Positions 19,184-26,374 of a stretch of 64,000 bases of DNA are shown here, one piece after another. The stretch's first letter is position 1. Each line of letters starts with the position of its first letter. The stretch lies in assembly GCF_015206815.1 (NCBI RefSeq), contig NZ_JADEXZ010000005.1:62001-126000 (forward strand), written 5' to 3'. A program made the position numbers and the translations under genes. This DNA is from Fortiea sp. LEGE XX443. GTDB lineage: Bacteria > Cyanobacteriota > Cyanobacteriia > Cyanobacteriales > Nostocaceae. The notes below the pieces were generated by a model. It saw nothing but the letters and a program-made list of their open reading frames with translations. It was not told the DNA's origin and ran no database searches.

Positions 19184-19253
19184 AGAAATCCGATCTAACT
19201 TTTTCCAAGACGCTTGCTGTCTGATTTCTTCAATCCCAGAACCGTATTACTCT

Positions 19254-19673
19254 CTAATTCACTGTCGTCTTTGTACTCTTGCCATTCATTGTTGAGTTCT
19301 CTACATTTAGCGCCATCATCGTTGTAGTCGGTGCAGCCGTTAATGCACGCTTATTTCGTTGGCGCGGCTTTCCACCCGCTTGCACATATTGCAAACTGTT
19401 TTTGCCATAGCGCGTCCTTACACTCATCAACATCTTTTCTGAATAGCCGCTCAAATCTTGCTCTAGTAATTGAATCTGCCCTATCGCTTCATCTAAACTA
19501 GAAAGCATGGTGTTGTAGCTTGATAGTTTTGTTTGTAAGGTTTGAATCCGCCTTTCATACTCCGTCAAACTCAAGTCATCACTAAATTCTAGCGTTTCAC
19601 TAATCGATCGCATCCCTGCAATTCGTCGCGCTGCTTTATCTAATACTGTAGAACCACGTTTCAATCTTGCCAT
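19254..19673 (-). CDS. Conserved hypothetical coiled-coil protein
   Basis: Encodes 139 aa from ATG 19673, preceded by AAGGTGG at 5 bases; a GTG at 19682 would add three residues. The N-terminus is basic (MARLKRGSTVLDKAARR). Residues about 35-95 have heptad-like Leu/Ile spacing (SLTEYERRIQTLQTKLSSYN) and should form a coiled coil. The C-terminus (RTRYGKNSLQYVQAGGKPR) is basic, then Thr-rich and probably disordered. I recognise no catalytic motif. I believe the family is restricted to heterocyst-forming cyanobacteria, from memory of similar sequences. The MITE at 19061-19183 inserted about 70 bases beyond its stop. Confidence 0.75.
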   Translation of the reverse strand: MARLKRGSTVLDKAARRIAGMRSISETLEFSDDLSLTEYERRIQTLQTKLSSYNTMLSSLDEAIGQIQLLEQDLSGYSEKMLMSVRTRYGKNSLQYVQAGGKPRQRNKRALTAAPTTTMMALNVENSTMNGKSTKTTVN

Positions 19674-19880
19674 ATATACCACCTTTTCTACTGAATATCC
19701 TGTAGGAATTAATACAAGCTTGTATTTTTACTCTAGCCATCTGCTATCCCTCTTGTCCTGAGCAAAAACAAGCAAAAATAAAGTATTGTCTACAGTAAAA
19801 TCTAATATTTATTCAATAATTTTACTTAAAAATATTATAATTTAAAGTATAAAATTTCTGTTCCTTGCTGTTGAGTTCTT

Positions 19881-20090
19881 AAATATCGTATTGAAGTACC
19901 CGAATATCATATTGAAGTACCCGAATATCGTATTGAAGTACCCGAATATCATATTGGAGTTCCCGAATATCATATTGGAGTTCCCAAATATCGTATTGAA
20001 GTACCCGAATATCGTATTGAAGTTCCCAAATATCGTATTGAAGTACCCGAATATCGTATTGGAGTACCTAAATATCGTATTGAAGTTCCC
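19881..20090. repeat. Ten-copy 21-bp tandem repeat (minisatellite)
   Basis: Ten contiguous 21-base units with consensus RAATATCRTATTGRAGTWCC C fill 19881-20090; a decayed partial copy (TTGAGTTCTT) precedes them. Only four positions vary between most copies, as A/G at positions 1, 8 and 14 and A/T at 18. Because the unit is a multiple of three and lacks stops, both strands show open frames: heptapeptides LKYPNIV on plus, NTIFGYF on minus. Neither has a ribosome site, and variable positions are not concentrated at third codon positions, so I treat it as non-coding. Confidence 0.9.
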
Positions 20091-20445
20091 AAATAGACGA
20101 TGACAAATCACTGATGCAGAAATGTGATCGCTTTCTGTGTACTTTTTACCACTACCCAGGAGATTATTAAAATACCAGAGTTAGTAGTGGGTTGTCATAT
20201 ATAGCGGAGCGTCAGGGACTTCGTTTGTATAGCCGAGCCAGTGTGTTGAGCGGCTCTGCCAACTTAAAGCAACTGGCATGTGATTTTTAATGGCCAAGGC
20301 TAAGTGCAAGAAGTTAGTTTAATTTACTGTAAACAGTTGTCGGAATGCCATTAACAGTGTCATAAAGATAAGGTAAAGGATTTATCCTGGGTATCCTTTA
20401 CTTGAAAGATGCTTTCTCAGCTTTCAGGATAAATAACCATACCTC
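20091..20445. other. Upstream region of the FHA-cyclase gene
   Basis: No gene is seen. The first half carries GC-rich repeat-like sequence (GCCGAGCCAGTGTGTTGAGC, AACTTAAAGCAACTGGCA). The second half, before ATG 20446, is AT-richer and should hold the promoter; I cannot mark -35/-10 boxes with confidence. Confidence 0.45.
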
Positions 20446-22062
20446 ATGACTGAACTTACACTGCGCCTACAACAGGGAGATACGGAAACAACGGTAACAG
20501 TGAATCAAGACGAATTCACTATTGGTCGTTTACCAGAATGTGACTTGTACTTACCCTTTGGTGGAGTTTCCCGCAAACATGCACGGTTGCTAAAAAAGCC
20601 TAATGGTGCATGGGCTATTGAGGATTTAGGTAGTAAAAATGGTACGCAAGTCAATCAAAATTTTGTGACTGCTGCCAAAGAGTTACAGAACGGTGATATT
20701 GTTTGGCTGGGAAATATTAGCCTATTAGTGTTGTTGGCAAATCCAGCGATGCAGTTGATGACTCAACATGCAGCAGTTTCAGGAGATGGTGAACAAAGAA
20801 CGATTTTACGTAACGTTGAACAATTACAACAGCAGTGGATAGCAGCTGATAGTCACGATGATGATATTGATAATAAAAACAAAAGTATTGCCCGCCTCAA
20901 AGACTTAGTAGATATAGCCAAAAATCTGTGTGCAGCAGCATCCATAGAAGAAATTTTCTCTCAAGTACAACAAGTAGTTTTTCGTTATCTCGACAGTATT
21001 GACCGCTTGGCTTTATTAATTGATGTGAATGGGTGCAGTCATTTAGAGTTAGTCAATGCTGGTACGAGAAATGCTTCTCAACAAAAATATTTAGCCGCTG
21101 ATGGTAGTTGGATTAGTCGGAGTATCTGTCAAAGAGTCTTTGAGGAAAAAGTTGCTATTCAAACTGCTGATACTCATAAAGATGAACGATTTTCTGGCGA
21201 ACACAGTATTTTAGTTAAAGGCATTCGCAGTGCAATGGCTGTGCCTTTATGGGATGAAAATAAAGTAGTTGGTGTTCTTTATGCTGATGCTCATCTTTCT
21301 TCTTATCATTGGGCAAAAAATGGTGAAGAAGAACTCAGCTTTTTTTCGGCTTTAGCAAACTTGGTAGCTTCGAGTGTGCAACGTTGGCTGTTGGTAGAGA
21401 AACTAAAAACCGAAGAAGTAATACGTCACCGCCTAGAACGTTATCATTCCCCCGCAGTTGTGCAGCAGTTAATCTCTGTGGGTGGATTACCCGATGGACG
21501 TTTACCTACAACGGAAAGCGAGATTAGTATTTTGTTTGCAGACTTGGTAGGGTTTACGGCTCTTTCAGAGAGATTAACACCAACAGCGATCGCGCAACTA
21601 CTAAATAATTTATTTGAAGAGATGCTGCAAGAAGTATTTGGCTACGGCGGCACTTTAGATAAATATATTGGCGATTGTATTATGGCATTTTTTGGCGCTC
21701 CCGAACCGCTTTTAGATCACGCAGACCGCGCCACCGCCGCAGCCAGAGGAATGCTCACTCGTCTGCAACGCCTGAACGCCAACGGTTTTTGGGAAGAACC
21801 TCTACAATTACGCATTGCAATTAATAGTGGTAAGGCTGTCGTCGGTGATGTTGGCAGTTCGCAACGGGTGGACTACACAGCATTAGGCGCTACGATTAAT
21901 TTAGCTGCACGTATGGAAGCAGTTTGTCCCCCTGGTGAATGTGTAATTAGTGAAGCCACCTATCAAATGCTGTCGCAACCCTTAGATTTTCAGGAAATGG
22001 GAGATTATCGTTTTAAAGGTATTGATAGGTTAGTCAAGGTTTATCAAACAAAAATGAGTTAG
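20446..22062 (+). CDS. FHA-GAF class III adenylate cyclase
   Basis: Encodes 538 aa. Residues about 15-95 are an FHA domain (TIGRLPECDLYL, GVSRKHARL, DLGSKNGT), which binds phosphothreonine. Residues about 150-330 are a GAF domain. Residues about 355-510 are a class III cyclase: metal ligands D366 (FADLVGF) and D410 (YIGDC), substrate-selecting K406 and T478 (VDYTALG), and transition-state N485 and R489 (NLAARME). The Lys/Thr pair indicates ATP rather than GTP. No membrane segment is present. cAMP made here would act on cAMP-receptor proteins outside the window. Anabaena has several Cya enzymes, including FHA-bearing ones, but I do not assign which. Confidence 0.93.
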   Translation: MTELTLRLQQGDTETTVTVNQDEFTIGRLPECDLYLPFGGVSRKHARLLKKPNGAWAIEDLGSKNGTQVNQNFVTAAKELQNGDIVWLGNISLLVLLANPAMQLMTQHAAVSGDGEQRTILRNVEQLQQQWIAADSHDDDIDNKNKSIARLKDLVDIAKNLCAAASIEEIFSQVQQVVFRYLDSIDRLALLIDVNGCSHLELVNAGTRNASQQKYLAADGSWISRSICQRVFEEKVAIQTADTHKDERFSGEHSILVKGIRSAMAVPLWDENKVVGVLYADAHLSSYHWAKNGEEELSFFSALANLVASSVQRWLLVEKLKTEEVIRHRLERYHSPAVVQQLISVGGLPDGRLPTTESEISILFADLVGFTALSERLTPTAIAQLLNNLFEEMLQEVFGYGGTLDKYIGDCIMAFFGAPEPLLDHADRATAAARGMLTRLQRLNANGFWEEPLQLRIAINSGKAVVGDVGSSQRVDYTALGATINLAARMEAVCPPGECVISEATYQMLSQPLDFQEMGDYRFKGIDRLVKVYQTKMS

Positions 22063-22073
22063 AGTTATTATCT

Positions 22074-22219
22074 GAAGTTTAGACTAAATTCTTTTTTTAA
22101 GGTTAAAACCCTTGTGTAGCAAGCATTTTAAGCTTTGGAATCAAAACCAACCTATAAATAATCAAAGCCTTTCTGGATAAGGGTTTTGTGGTTTTATAAA
22201 TAAAATTAGTCTAAACTCC
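22074..22219. mobile_element. Palindromic MITE-like element
   Basis: The left end GAAGTTTAGACTAAATT (22074 on) and right end AATTAGTCTAAACTCC (to 22219) are inverted repeats. The complementarity continues imperfectly inward (GGTTAAAACCCTTG against AAGGGTTTTGTGG), so nearly the whole 146 bases can fold into one hairpin. No protein is encoded. It begins 11 bases after the cyclase stop codon and may also work as its terminator. Confidence 0.6.
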
Positions 22220-22288
22220 AATATTATCCTTAACCATAAAAAAATTGGCTTTAACCAAGAGTTTTAGCGTTAACTAAACTGTATTGCA

Positions 22289-22321
22289 AGATACCCGACT
22301 TCTTTAAGAAGTCGGGTATCT
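22289..22321. terminator. Bidirectional hairpin between convergent genes
   Basis: AGATACCCGACTTCT and AGAAGTCGGGTATCT form a perfect 15-bp stem with a 3-base loop. It lies between the plus-strand cyclase and the minus-strand interrupted gene that ends at 22357. There is no clear T-run on the plus side, so efficiency is uncertain; the position suits a bidirectional terminator. This GACTTCTTAAGAAGTC type hairpin is also a common dispersed repeat. Confidence 0.6.
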
Positions 22322-22356
22322 GAGTTACTCAATTTTTACAGATTAAATATTAAATT

Positions 22357-23217
22357 TTACTTTAAATACTGGTTATTACAATATTCTAAAGTTGATTTAA
22401 CAGCAAAAACTTCTACTTCTACTGGTTTTTCGGAAGTTGCATTGATGAGAAACTCACTAGCACCAACATGAGGCTTTTGAGGATTTCCCCAATCGTAGGT
22501 ATAACCTAAACCTGTCCAAGGATAATATTCTTTTTTGTCATTTTCATAAGAGTTTTTATAGATATCATACAGAATAAAACTACTTTTAGGCACAGGTACA
22601 GGTAGAACTTTGCAATTAGAATCATTAATTTCTGGGTCAATACATGGTCTAGTTAAATCTTCTGCTTTTACCCACATTTCTACAAAGTGTGTTTTATTAG
22701 AATTTCGATTTAAAATTAAACCTAAATATTGCTGCAACCTCAGCGCCAGCATAATATTTCCAGGTATATTAATACCAGTACCTTTGCAATTTTGGCAAAA
22801 TTCTTGAACTTGGGGAAATACAGTTAACCAAGTTTGATTATCTATCTTTTTTTTGCCTACTGGCCAATCTTGGCTAGGATTTTTGACATACTTCCAACTC
22901 ACCATCAAAAATTCTGTTTTACCGTTTATTTCCCTTGTTTTAATTTTTGAATTAAGATTTGATAGCGCCCAAAGATTATTTACAGCCTTATCTGCACTTG
23001 GTTTTTTAGCATTTTCAATAGATGCGTCTAACTGTTTTTTCAGAATTTTGTAACTTTCCGGTTTATTTTGCTCTAAATATTCATTGACATTGAAGTTTGT
23101 TTGAGACTACGCCAATACTTGTTTTTGCAAGTTTGGCAAATCTTGAAAGGGAATTGCTGTAGCAGATAAACCCAACGCAGTCAAATTTAAAAATATGTGT
23201 TGATTAATTTTTTGCAT
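22357..23217 (-). pseudogene. Exported hypothetical protein interrupted by an in-frame TAG
   Basis: ATG 23217, preceded by AGGAAAT, starts a frame that reads a signal peptide (MQKINQHIFLNLTALGL...) and stops at TAG 23109-23107, codon 37. The same frame then stays open without any other stop to the TAA at 22357: SQTNFNVNEYLEQNKPESYK and so on, 249 more codons. No frameshift is needed. The stop lies just at the expected signal-peptidase site (VLA-stop-SQ), and a single C-to-T change from CAG (Gln) would explain it. The mature part has Cys-containing TGINIPGNIML and EYCNNQYLK regions and no family I recognise. It could be a recent pseudogene, a read-through gene or a sequencing error. Confidence 0.75.
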
Positions 23218-23332
23218 CACCAATTTCCTGCTAATTGATAGCAATAATTTTTGTCAAAATCAAGTTTGAGTCCGATTTTATAGCCCTATTTGCTAAACAC
23301 GCCACTAAATTTAAATTTTGTAACTTTATTGA

Positions 23333-23420
23333 GGCGTTGCATAATTGCGGCATGATTTTGGAATTTGCATGAACAATCATCACCGTGTCAATTTCAATCA
23401 TCTTATTATTCAGCAACCCC
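23333..23420. mobile_element. Second, shorter copy of the GGCGTTGC MITE family
   Basis: The left end GGCGTTGCATAATTGCGGCA closely matches the left end of the element at 19061. The right end, read on the other strand, is GGGGTTGCTGAATAATAAGA, again like the first copy's right end. The two ends match each other as terminal inverted repeats. At 88 bases it is an internal-deletion derivative. No clear target duplication is left. It lies about 115 bases upstream of the interrupted gene. Confidence 0.65.
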
Positions 23421-23658
23421 TAAATAGTTGGGTTGAGCAGCATCTGAGGTCTGAGCAACAATAATCTATGTTCCGCAAAGATTATATCCTTTCATTAAGG
23501 AAAGGTTCCAAACTGCGTAAATTATTGCACAATAAAACTACGGGTTTTTCTTAAAAGTCCCCTTACTCGCAAATTAAAAAATAGTCTTTGGTGTGGTTTG
23601 GGTAGTGTTAAGACACAACTAGACTTACTTAACTATATGAACATTGTGAGGTGAAAAT

Positions 23659-24207
23659 ATGGATGCTAACAGACTCCTGGATCTATATGCAGCAGGAGAA
23701 CGGGAATTTATTGGTGCAAATCTGCATCAAGTCAATCTTTGCGGTGCTAATTTGATGGGTGCAAACTTTGCTGAAGCTGACTTAAGTGGAGCCGATTTAA
23801 GTCAAGCTAACTTGAGTGGATGTAACCTCAGCCGAGCTAATCTAACTGATGCAGACATAAGTGGCGCTAAACTGAGTGGTGCAAATTTGAGTGAAGTAAA
23901 CTTAATAGGCGCAGATTTGATTAGGGCTAACTTAGAAGAAACCAATATGAGTCGCGCAGATTTGCGAAGTGCTAATTTATTACTAGCAAACCTGCTGAGT
24001 GCTAATCTCAGTGAAGCGGAAATGAGTGGTGCAGACTTCAGCGGTGCTAATCTCAAGAAAGCAAATTTGATTGCAAGTAACATTAATGAAGCAGAAATTA
24101 GTGGCGCTGATTTCACAAAAGCGATCGTTACTGAATATGAGATGACTGGCAAAGTGCTGCACATAGGCTTATCTCATAAATGGGTGACTTGGGCTGGTTG
24201 TTACTGA
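23659..24207 (+). CDS. Pentapeptide-repeat protein
   Basis: Encodes 182 aa; GAGGTG lies 7 bases before ATG 23659. From about residue 20 to 160 it is an unbroken series of A(D/N)LXX pentapeptides (GANLHQVNLCGANLMGANFA), which fold as a right-handed quadrilateral beta-helix. There is no signal peptide or membrane segment, so a cytoplasmic location is expected. The N-terminal cap DANRLLDLYAAGEREFIG is typical of cyanobacterial members. Cyanobacteria have dozens of such proteins, mostly without known function. The neighbours give no hint. Confidence 0.93.
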   Translation: MDANRLLDLYAAGEREFIGANLHQVNLCGANLMGANFAEADLSGADLSQANLSGCNLSRANLTDADISGAKLSGANLSEVNLIGADLIRANLEETNMSRADLRSANLLLANLLSANLSEAEMSGADFSGANLKKANLIASNINEAEISGADFTKAIVTEYEMTGKVLHIGLSHKWVTWAGCY

Positions 24208-24304
24208 TGAGTACAGGATGCAATAGGGACACAACAGCAATTGTGTCCCTAAAAATTGAATTTTTGTCTACAACAGCTAAAATTAGGCGATCGCTCAGAA
24301 AATT

Positions 24305-24658
24305 TTAATAAACTAAAGGTCTAGCACCACTCATCTGACGTAAGGAATTGATGCAAGCTGGACAGTCACAACCAAATAAGGTAACTGCCATATCACTTTC
24401 TTGATCACTGAACTCTAGCATTGGCACATCCTCTTGAGAAAACTCTACCTCAGCTTGTTCGGTGGGGATTTGCGCTAGTACAGAAGCTCTAGCACACACT
24501 AAACCAACTTTATGCTTATTTCGGATACAAGATAAACGGTCTTCTGTGCTTTTTGCCTCTGGTTCAATTGCTTGTGCTTGATTCACCATAACTGTCATAG
24601 ACAGAACAGAACTAATCAATACAGGGGTAGAAAGTAAGCTTAGTATAATTTTGTTCAT
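24305..24658 (-). CDS. Small exported Cys-containing hypothetical protein
   Basis: Encodes 117 aa from ATG 24658, with AGGA 5 bases upstream; an upstream ATG at 24721 would spoil the signal peptide. Residues 1-30 are the signal peptide (IILSLLSTPVLISSVLSMTV, cleavage near NQAQA). The mature part has Cys pairs at LSCIRNKHKVGLVCA and a C-terminal CDCPAC motif that could bind metal or form disulfides. I recognise no family. It lies alone, convergent with the pentapeptide gene. Confidence 0.75.
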   Translation of the reverse strand: MNKIILSLLSTPVLISSVLSMTVMVNQAQAIEPEAKSTEDRLSCIRNKHKVGLVCARASVLAQIPTEQAEVEFSQEDVPMLEFSDQESDMAVTLFGCDCPACINSLRQMSGARPLVY

Positions 24659-24953
24659 CGGTTTCCTTAAAAAACAGTCCTGACGGCTCAAAATACTTCG
24701 ATTAAATCTTACATCTATCATGAATGTCCATCAGGAGTTTATGTTTCCCAAATAAATATGTTCTCAAACAATAATATTTTGCCACTATTACGCTTTGTTT
24801 GGGAGTGATTGTTTGTTCATCAGCCATTTATTCTACGTATATATACAGAAAACATGATGACTATTTTCTTATGGCTGATTCCTGCATAACTGTTTTCCTT
24901 AAATAAAAAATTTCAAAGCTGACTCCCTAGTTATTTTAATCAAAACAAAATAA

Positions 24954-24975
24954 AAAGTCCGCAGGTGCGGACTTT
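24954..24975. terminator. Short GC-rich hairpin
   Basis: AAAGTCCGC and GCGGACTTT form a perfect 9-bp stem with a 4-base AGGT loop. The flanks are A-rich on the left and mixed on the right, so in either direction it could end a transcript. It is 300 bases upstream of the small exported-protein gene, and its partner transcript is not evident. Confidence 0.5.
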
Positions 24976-25334
24976 AGTTAGGCTTTCTGTCACTGTTATT
25001 GGCTACAATCATGTATCATGATGCTTTTATTTTTCCTGATTTTCTAATATTAATCAAGGCTAATAAATTACGTCTTTAGACATAAAAACATGAGTTTTAT
25101 CTTTTATTTTTAATAAATTACAACTCAGAAAAAAATATTTAAATAATTTTATTGGCATTAAGACTTTATAAATAAAAAGCATAATATATTAGTGCATTTC
25201 GAGAAAATATTAGTAACACCTTAAGAGTTATTGTCAATATTTTTAGGACGTAAATCACATATTTAAGTCTATATCAAAGTAACAGGTCATGGCTTTTTAA
25301 ATTATAAATAAAGTAAAGGTGGTCAGGTTACAAG

Positions 25335-25377
25335 CCCTAGGAGTTCCCAGTCCTAGGGTTTTACTTTGTTTTTTATT
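25335..25377 (+). terminator. Orphan intrinsic terminator, possibly of a small RNA
   Basis: CCCTAGGA (25335-25342) and TCCTAGGG (25351-25358) form an 8-bp GC-rich stem with an 8-base loop and are followed by TTTTACTTTGTTTTTT. This is a textbook plus-strand terminator. The nearest plus-strand protein gene upstream ends at 24207, over 1.1 kb away, with a minus-strand gene between, so the transcript that ends here is probably non-coding. Confidence 0.6.
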
Positions 25378-25559
25378 AATCTCAAATCATGTATGAACAA
25401 TTTTATATAATATTGATTCCTTAGTTGAAAAATTAGTTTTTTTCAACTATTCTTCAGATGGATTAAATTTATAAATAATCAATTTAAATTATGAAATATA
25501 AAACAAAGAGCGTTAAGAATTCTGGGTGCAGCTACCTTAATGAGCAACCAAAAAACAAC

Positions 25560-25596
25560 ACACAGAGTAAATATAAATATAATTTTTACTCTGTGT
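25560..25596 (-). terminator. Terminator of the helical carotenoid protein gene
   Basis: ACACAGAGTAAA and TTTACTCTGTGT form a perfect 12-bp stem around a 13-base AT loop. Read on the minus strand it is followed by GTTGTTTTTTGG. It lies about 100 bases beyond the minus-strand gene ending at 25695. Confidence 0.65.
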
Positions 25597-25694
25597 TTAT
25601 TTGTTGTTATGGAAGCAGAAATTTATTCTCTAACATCTGTGGCAAATTTAGTCCTAGACTACAATAGGTGAATTGTAGCTAAAAATACTAGATA

Positions 25695-26186
25695 TTAAAT
25701 TTCAGCGCCAGCTTTAGGTTCGGCACCCATTGGAGAAACATAATCACGAAAAAGATTCATTTGCTGTTCAAAAGATAATTCTTTGATTTTGTTCAGCAGT
25801 GTTTCAGCTTGTGATGTAAGGTGATAATCAGCAGGTGCAGGAATAATTACATTGCTGTCCATACCTTGAGATAAGCGATACCAAAATAGTAGCTTGGTAG
25901 TATCGCTCAAAGAACCATATTCGCGTCCAATTTGAGTGTCTGCTTTATTAATCAAGTCGCGCTGAATTTGTAGTTGTTGTTCTTGACTCAATCCTTTGAC
26001 TTGATTAAATAAACCTTCAGCAATCTCTGGAGAAACTGTACTTGCACCAGGAGCCGCAGGAGTAACAGAGCCACCCATTTCTTGATAGATGAACCAGAAC
26101 AAAGCTAGTTGTTGATCTACATCTAATTTTTGCCATGATTGGACACATTCACGAATGGTGGGATCACTAGTTTGAGTGTAGGTCAT
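25695..26186 (-). CDS. Helical carotenoid protein (OCP N-domain paralogue)
   Basis: Encodes 163 aa, all-helical, the size of the N-terminal domain of the orange carotenoid protein without its C-terminal regulatory domain. Matching landmarks are QQLALFWFIYQEMG (OCP: DQLALIWFAYLEMG), the TPAAPGA linker, LINKADTQIGREYGSLSDTTKLLFWYRL and PADYHL. HCPs bind a keto-carotenoid and act as permanently active quenchers or singlet-oxygen scavengers at phycobilisomes. No CTDH partner or FRP gene lies in the window. The HCP clade (1-4) cannot be decided without a tree. A truncated crtO-like ketolase gene is 11 kb away. Confidence 0.9.
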   Translation of the reverse strand: MTYTQTSDPTIRECVQSWQKLDVDQQLALFWFIYQEMGGSVTPAAPGASTVSPEIAEGLFNQVKGLSQEQQLQIQRDLINKADTQIGREYGSLSDTTKLLFWYRLSQGMDSNVIIPAPADYHLTSQAETLLNKIKELSFEQQMNLFRDYVSPMGAEPKAGAEI

Positions 26187-26321
26187 AACGAATTTATTGG
26201 TGGTTAATAATCGCCACTGGCCACTTTATCAAACACACATTTAGTGTTTAACCCCACTGAGGACAGAAGTAGCTCAAGTATTCTCTGGTTGATAAATATA
26301 CCAATAGATATAACTTAAATT

Positions 26322-26361
26322 GGAAAGAACCCTGATTTTTCTAAAAAATCAGAGTTGTTCC
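26322..26361. terminator. Hairpin downstream of the CHAT gene
   Basis: CTGATTTTT and AAAAATCAG form the core stem, extended by imperfect outer pairing of GGAA.GAAC with GTTGTTCC. It lies 14 bases past the stop of the CHAT gene, the end of the TPS operon. No long T-run follows on the minus strand, so this is a moderate call. Confidence 0.5.
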
Positions 26362-26374
26362 AGATGGTCAAATT

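Larger units (their letters stand above)
24659..25694. other. One-kilobase gene-free AT-rich region with three hairpins
   Basis: No protein gene is supported. Three strong hairpins stand out: 24954-24975, 25335-25358 with a T-run, and 25560-25596. The second has no protein gene upstream on the plus strand for more than 1 kb, so an unannotated small RNA ending there is possible. The remaining sequence is about four-fifths A+T by eye. Confidence 0.5.

Noticed and set aside
18927-19295. 122-codon plus-strand open frame
   Set aside because: It has no ribosome site, runs through a GTAGAGACG hairpin and the whole 19061-19183 MITE, and overlaps the end of the better supported minus-strand gene.
19881-20090. 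Possible CRISPR array
   Set aside because: The units are contiguous 21-bp copies without unique spacers, and no cas gene is present.
19842-20111. Open frames on both strands across the 21-bp repeat array
   Set aside because: They stay open only because the unit is a stop-free multiple of three. Variable positions do not favour third codon positions and no SD is present.
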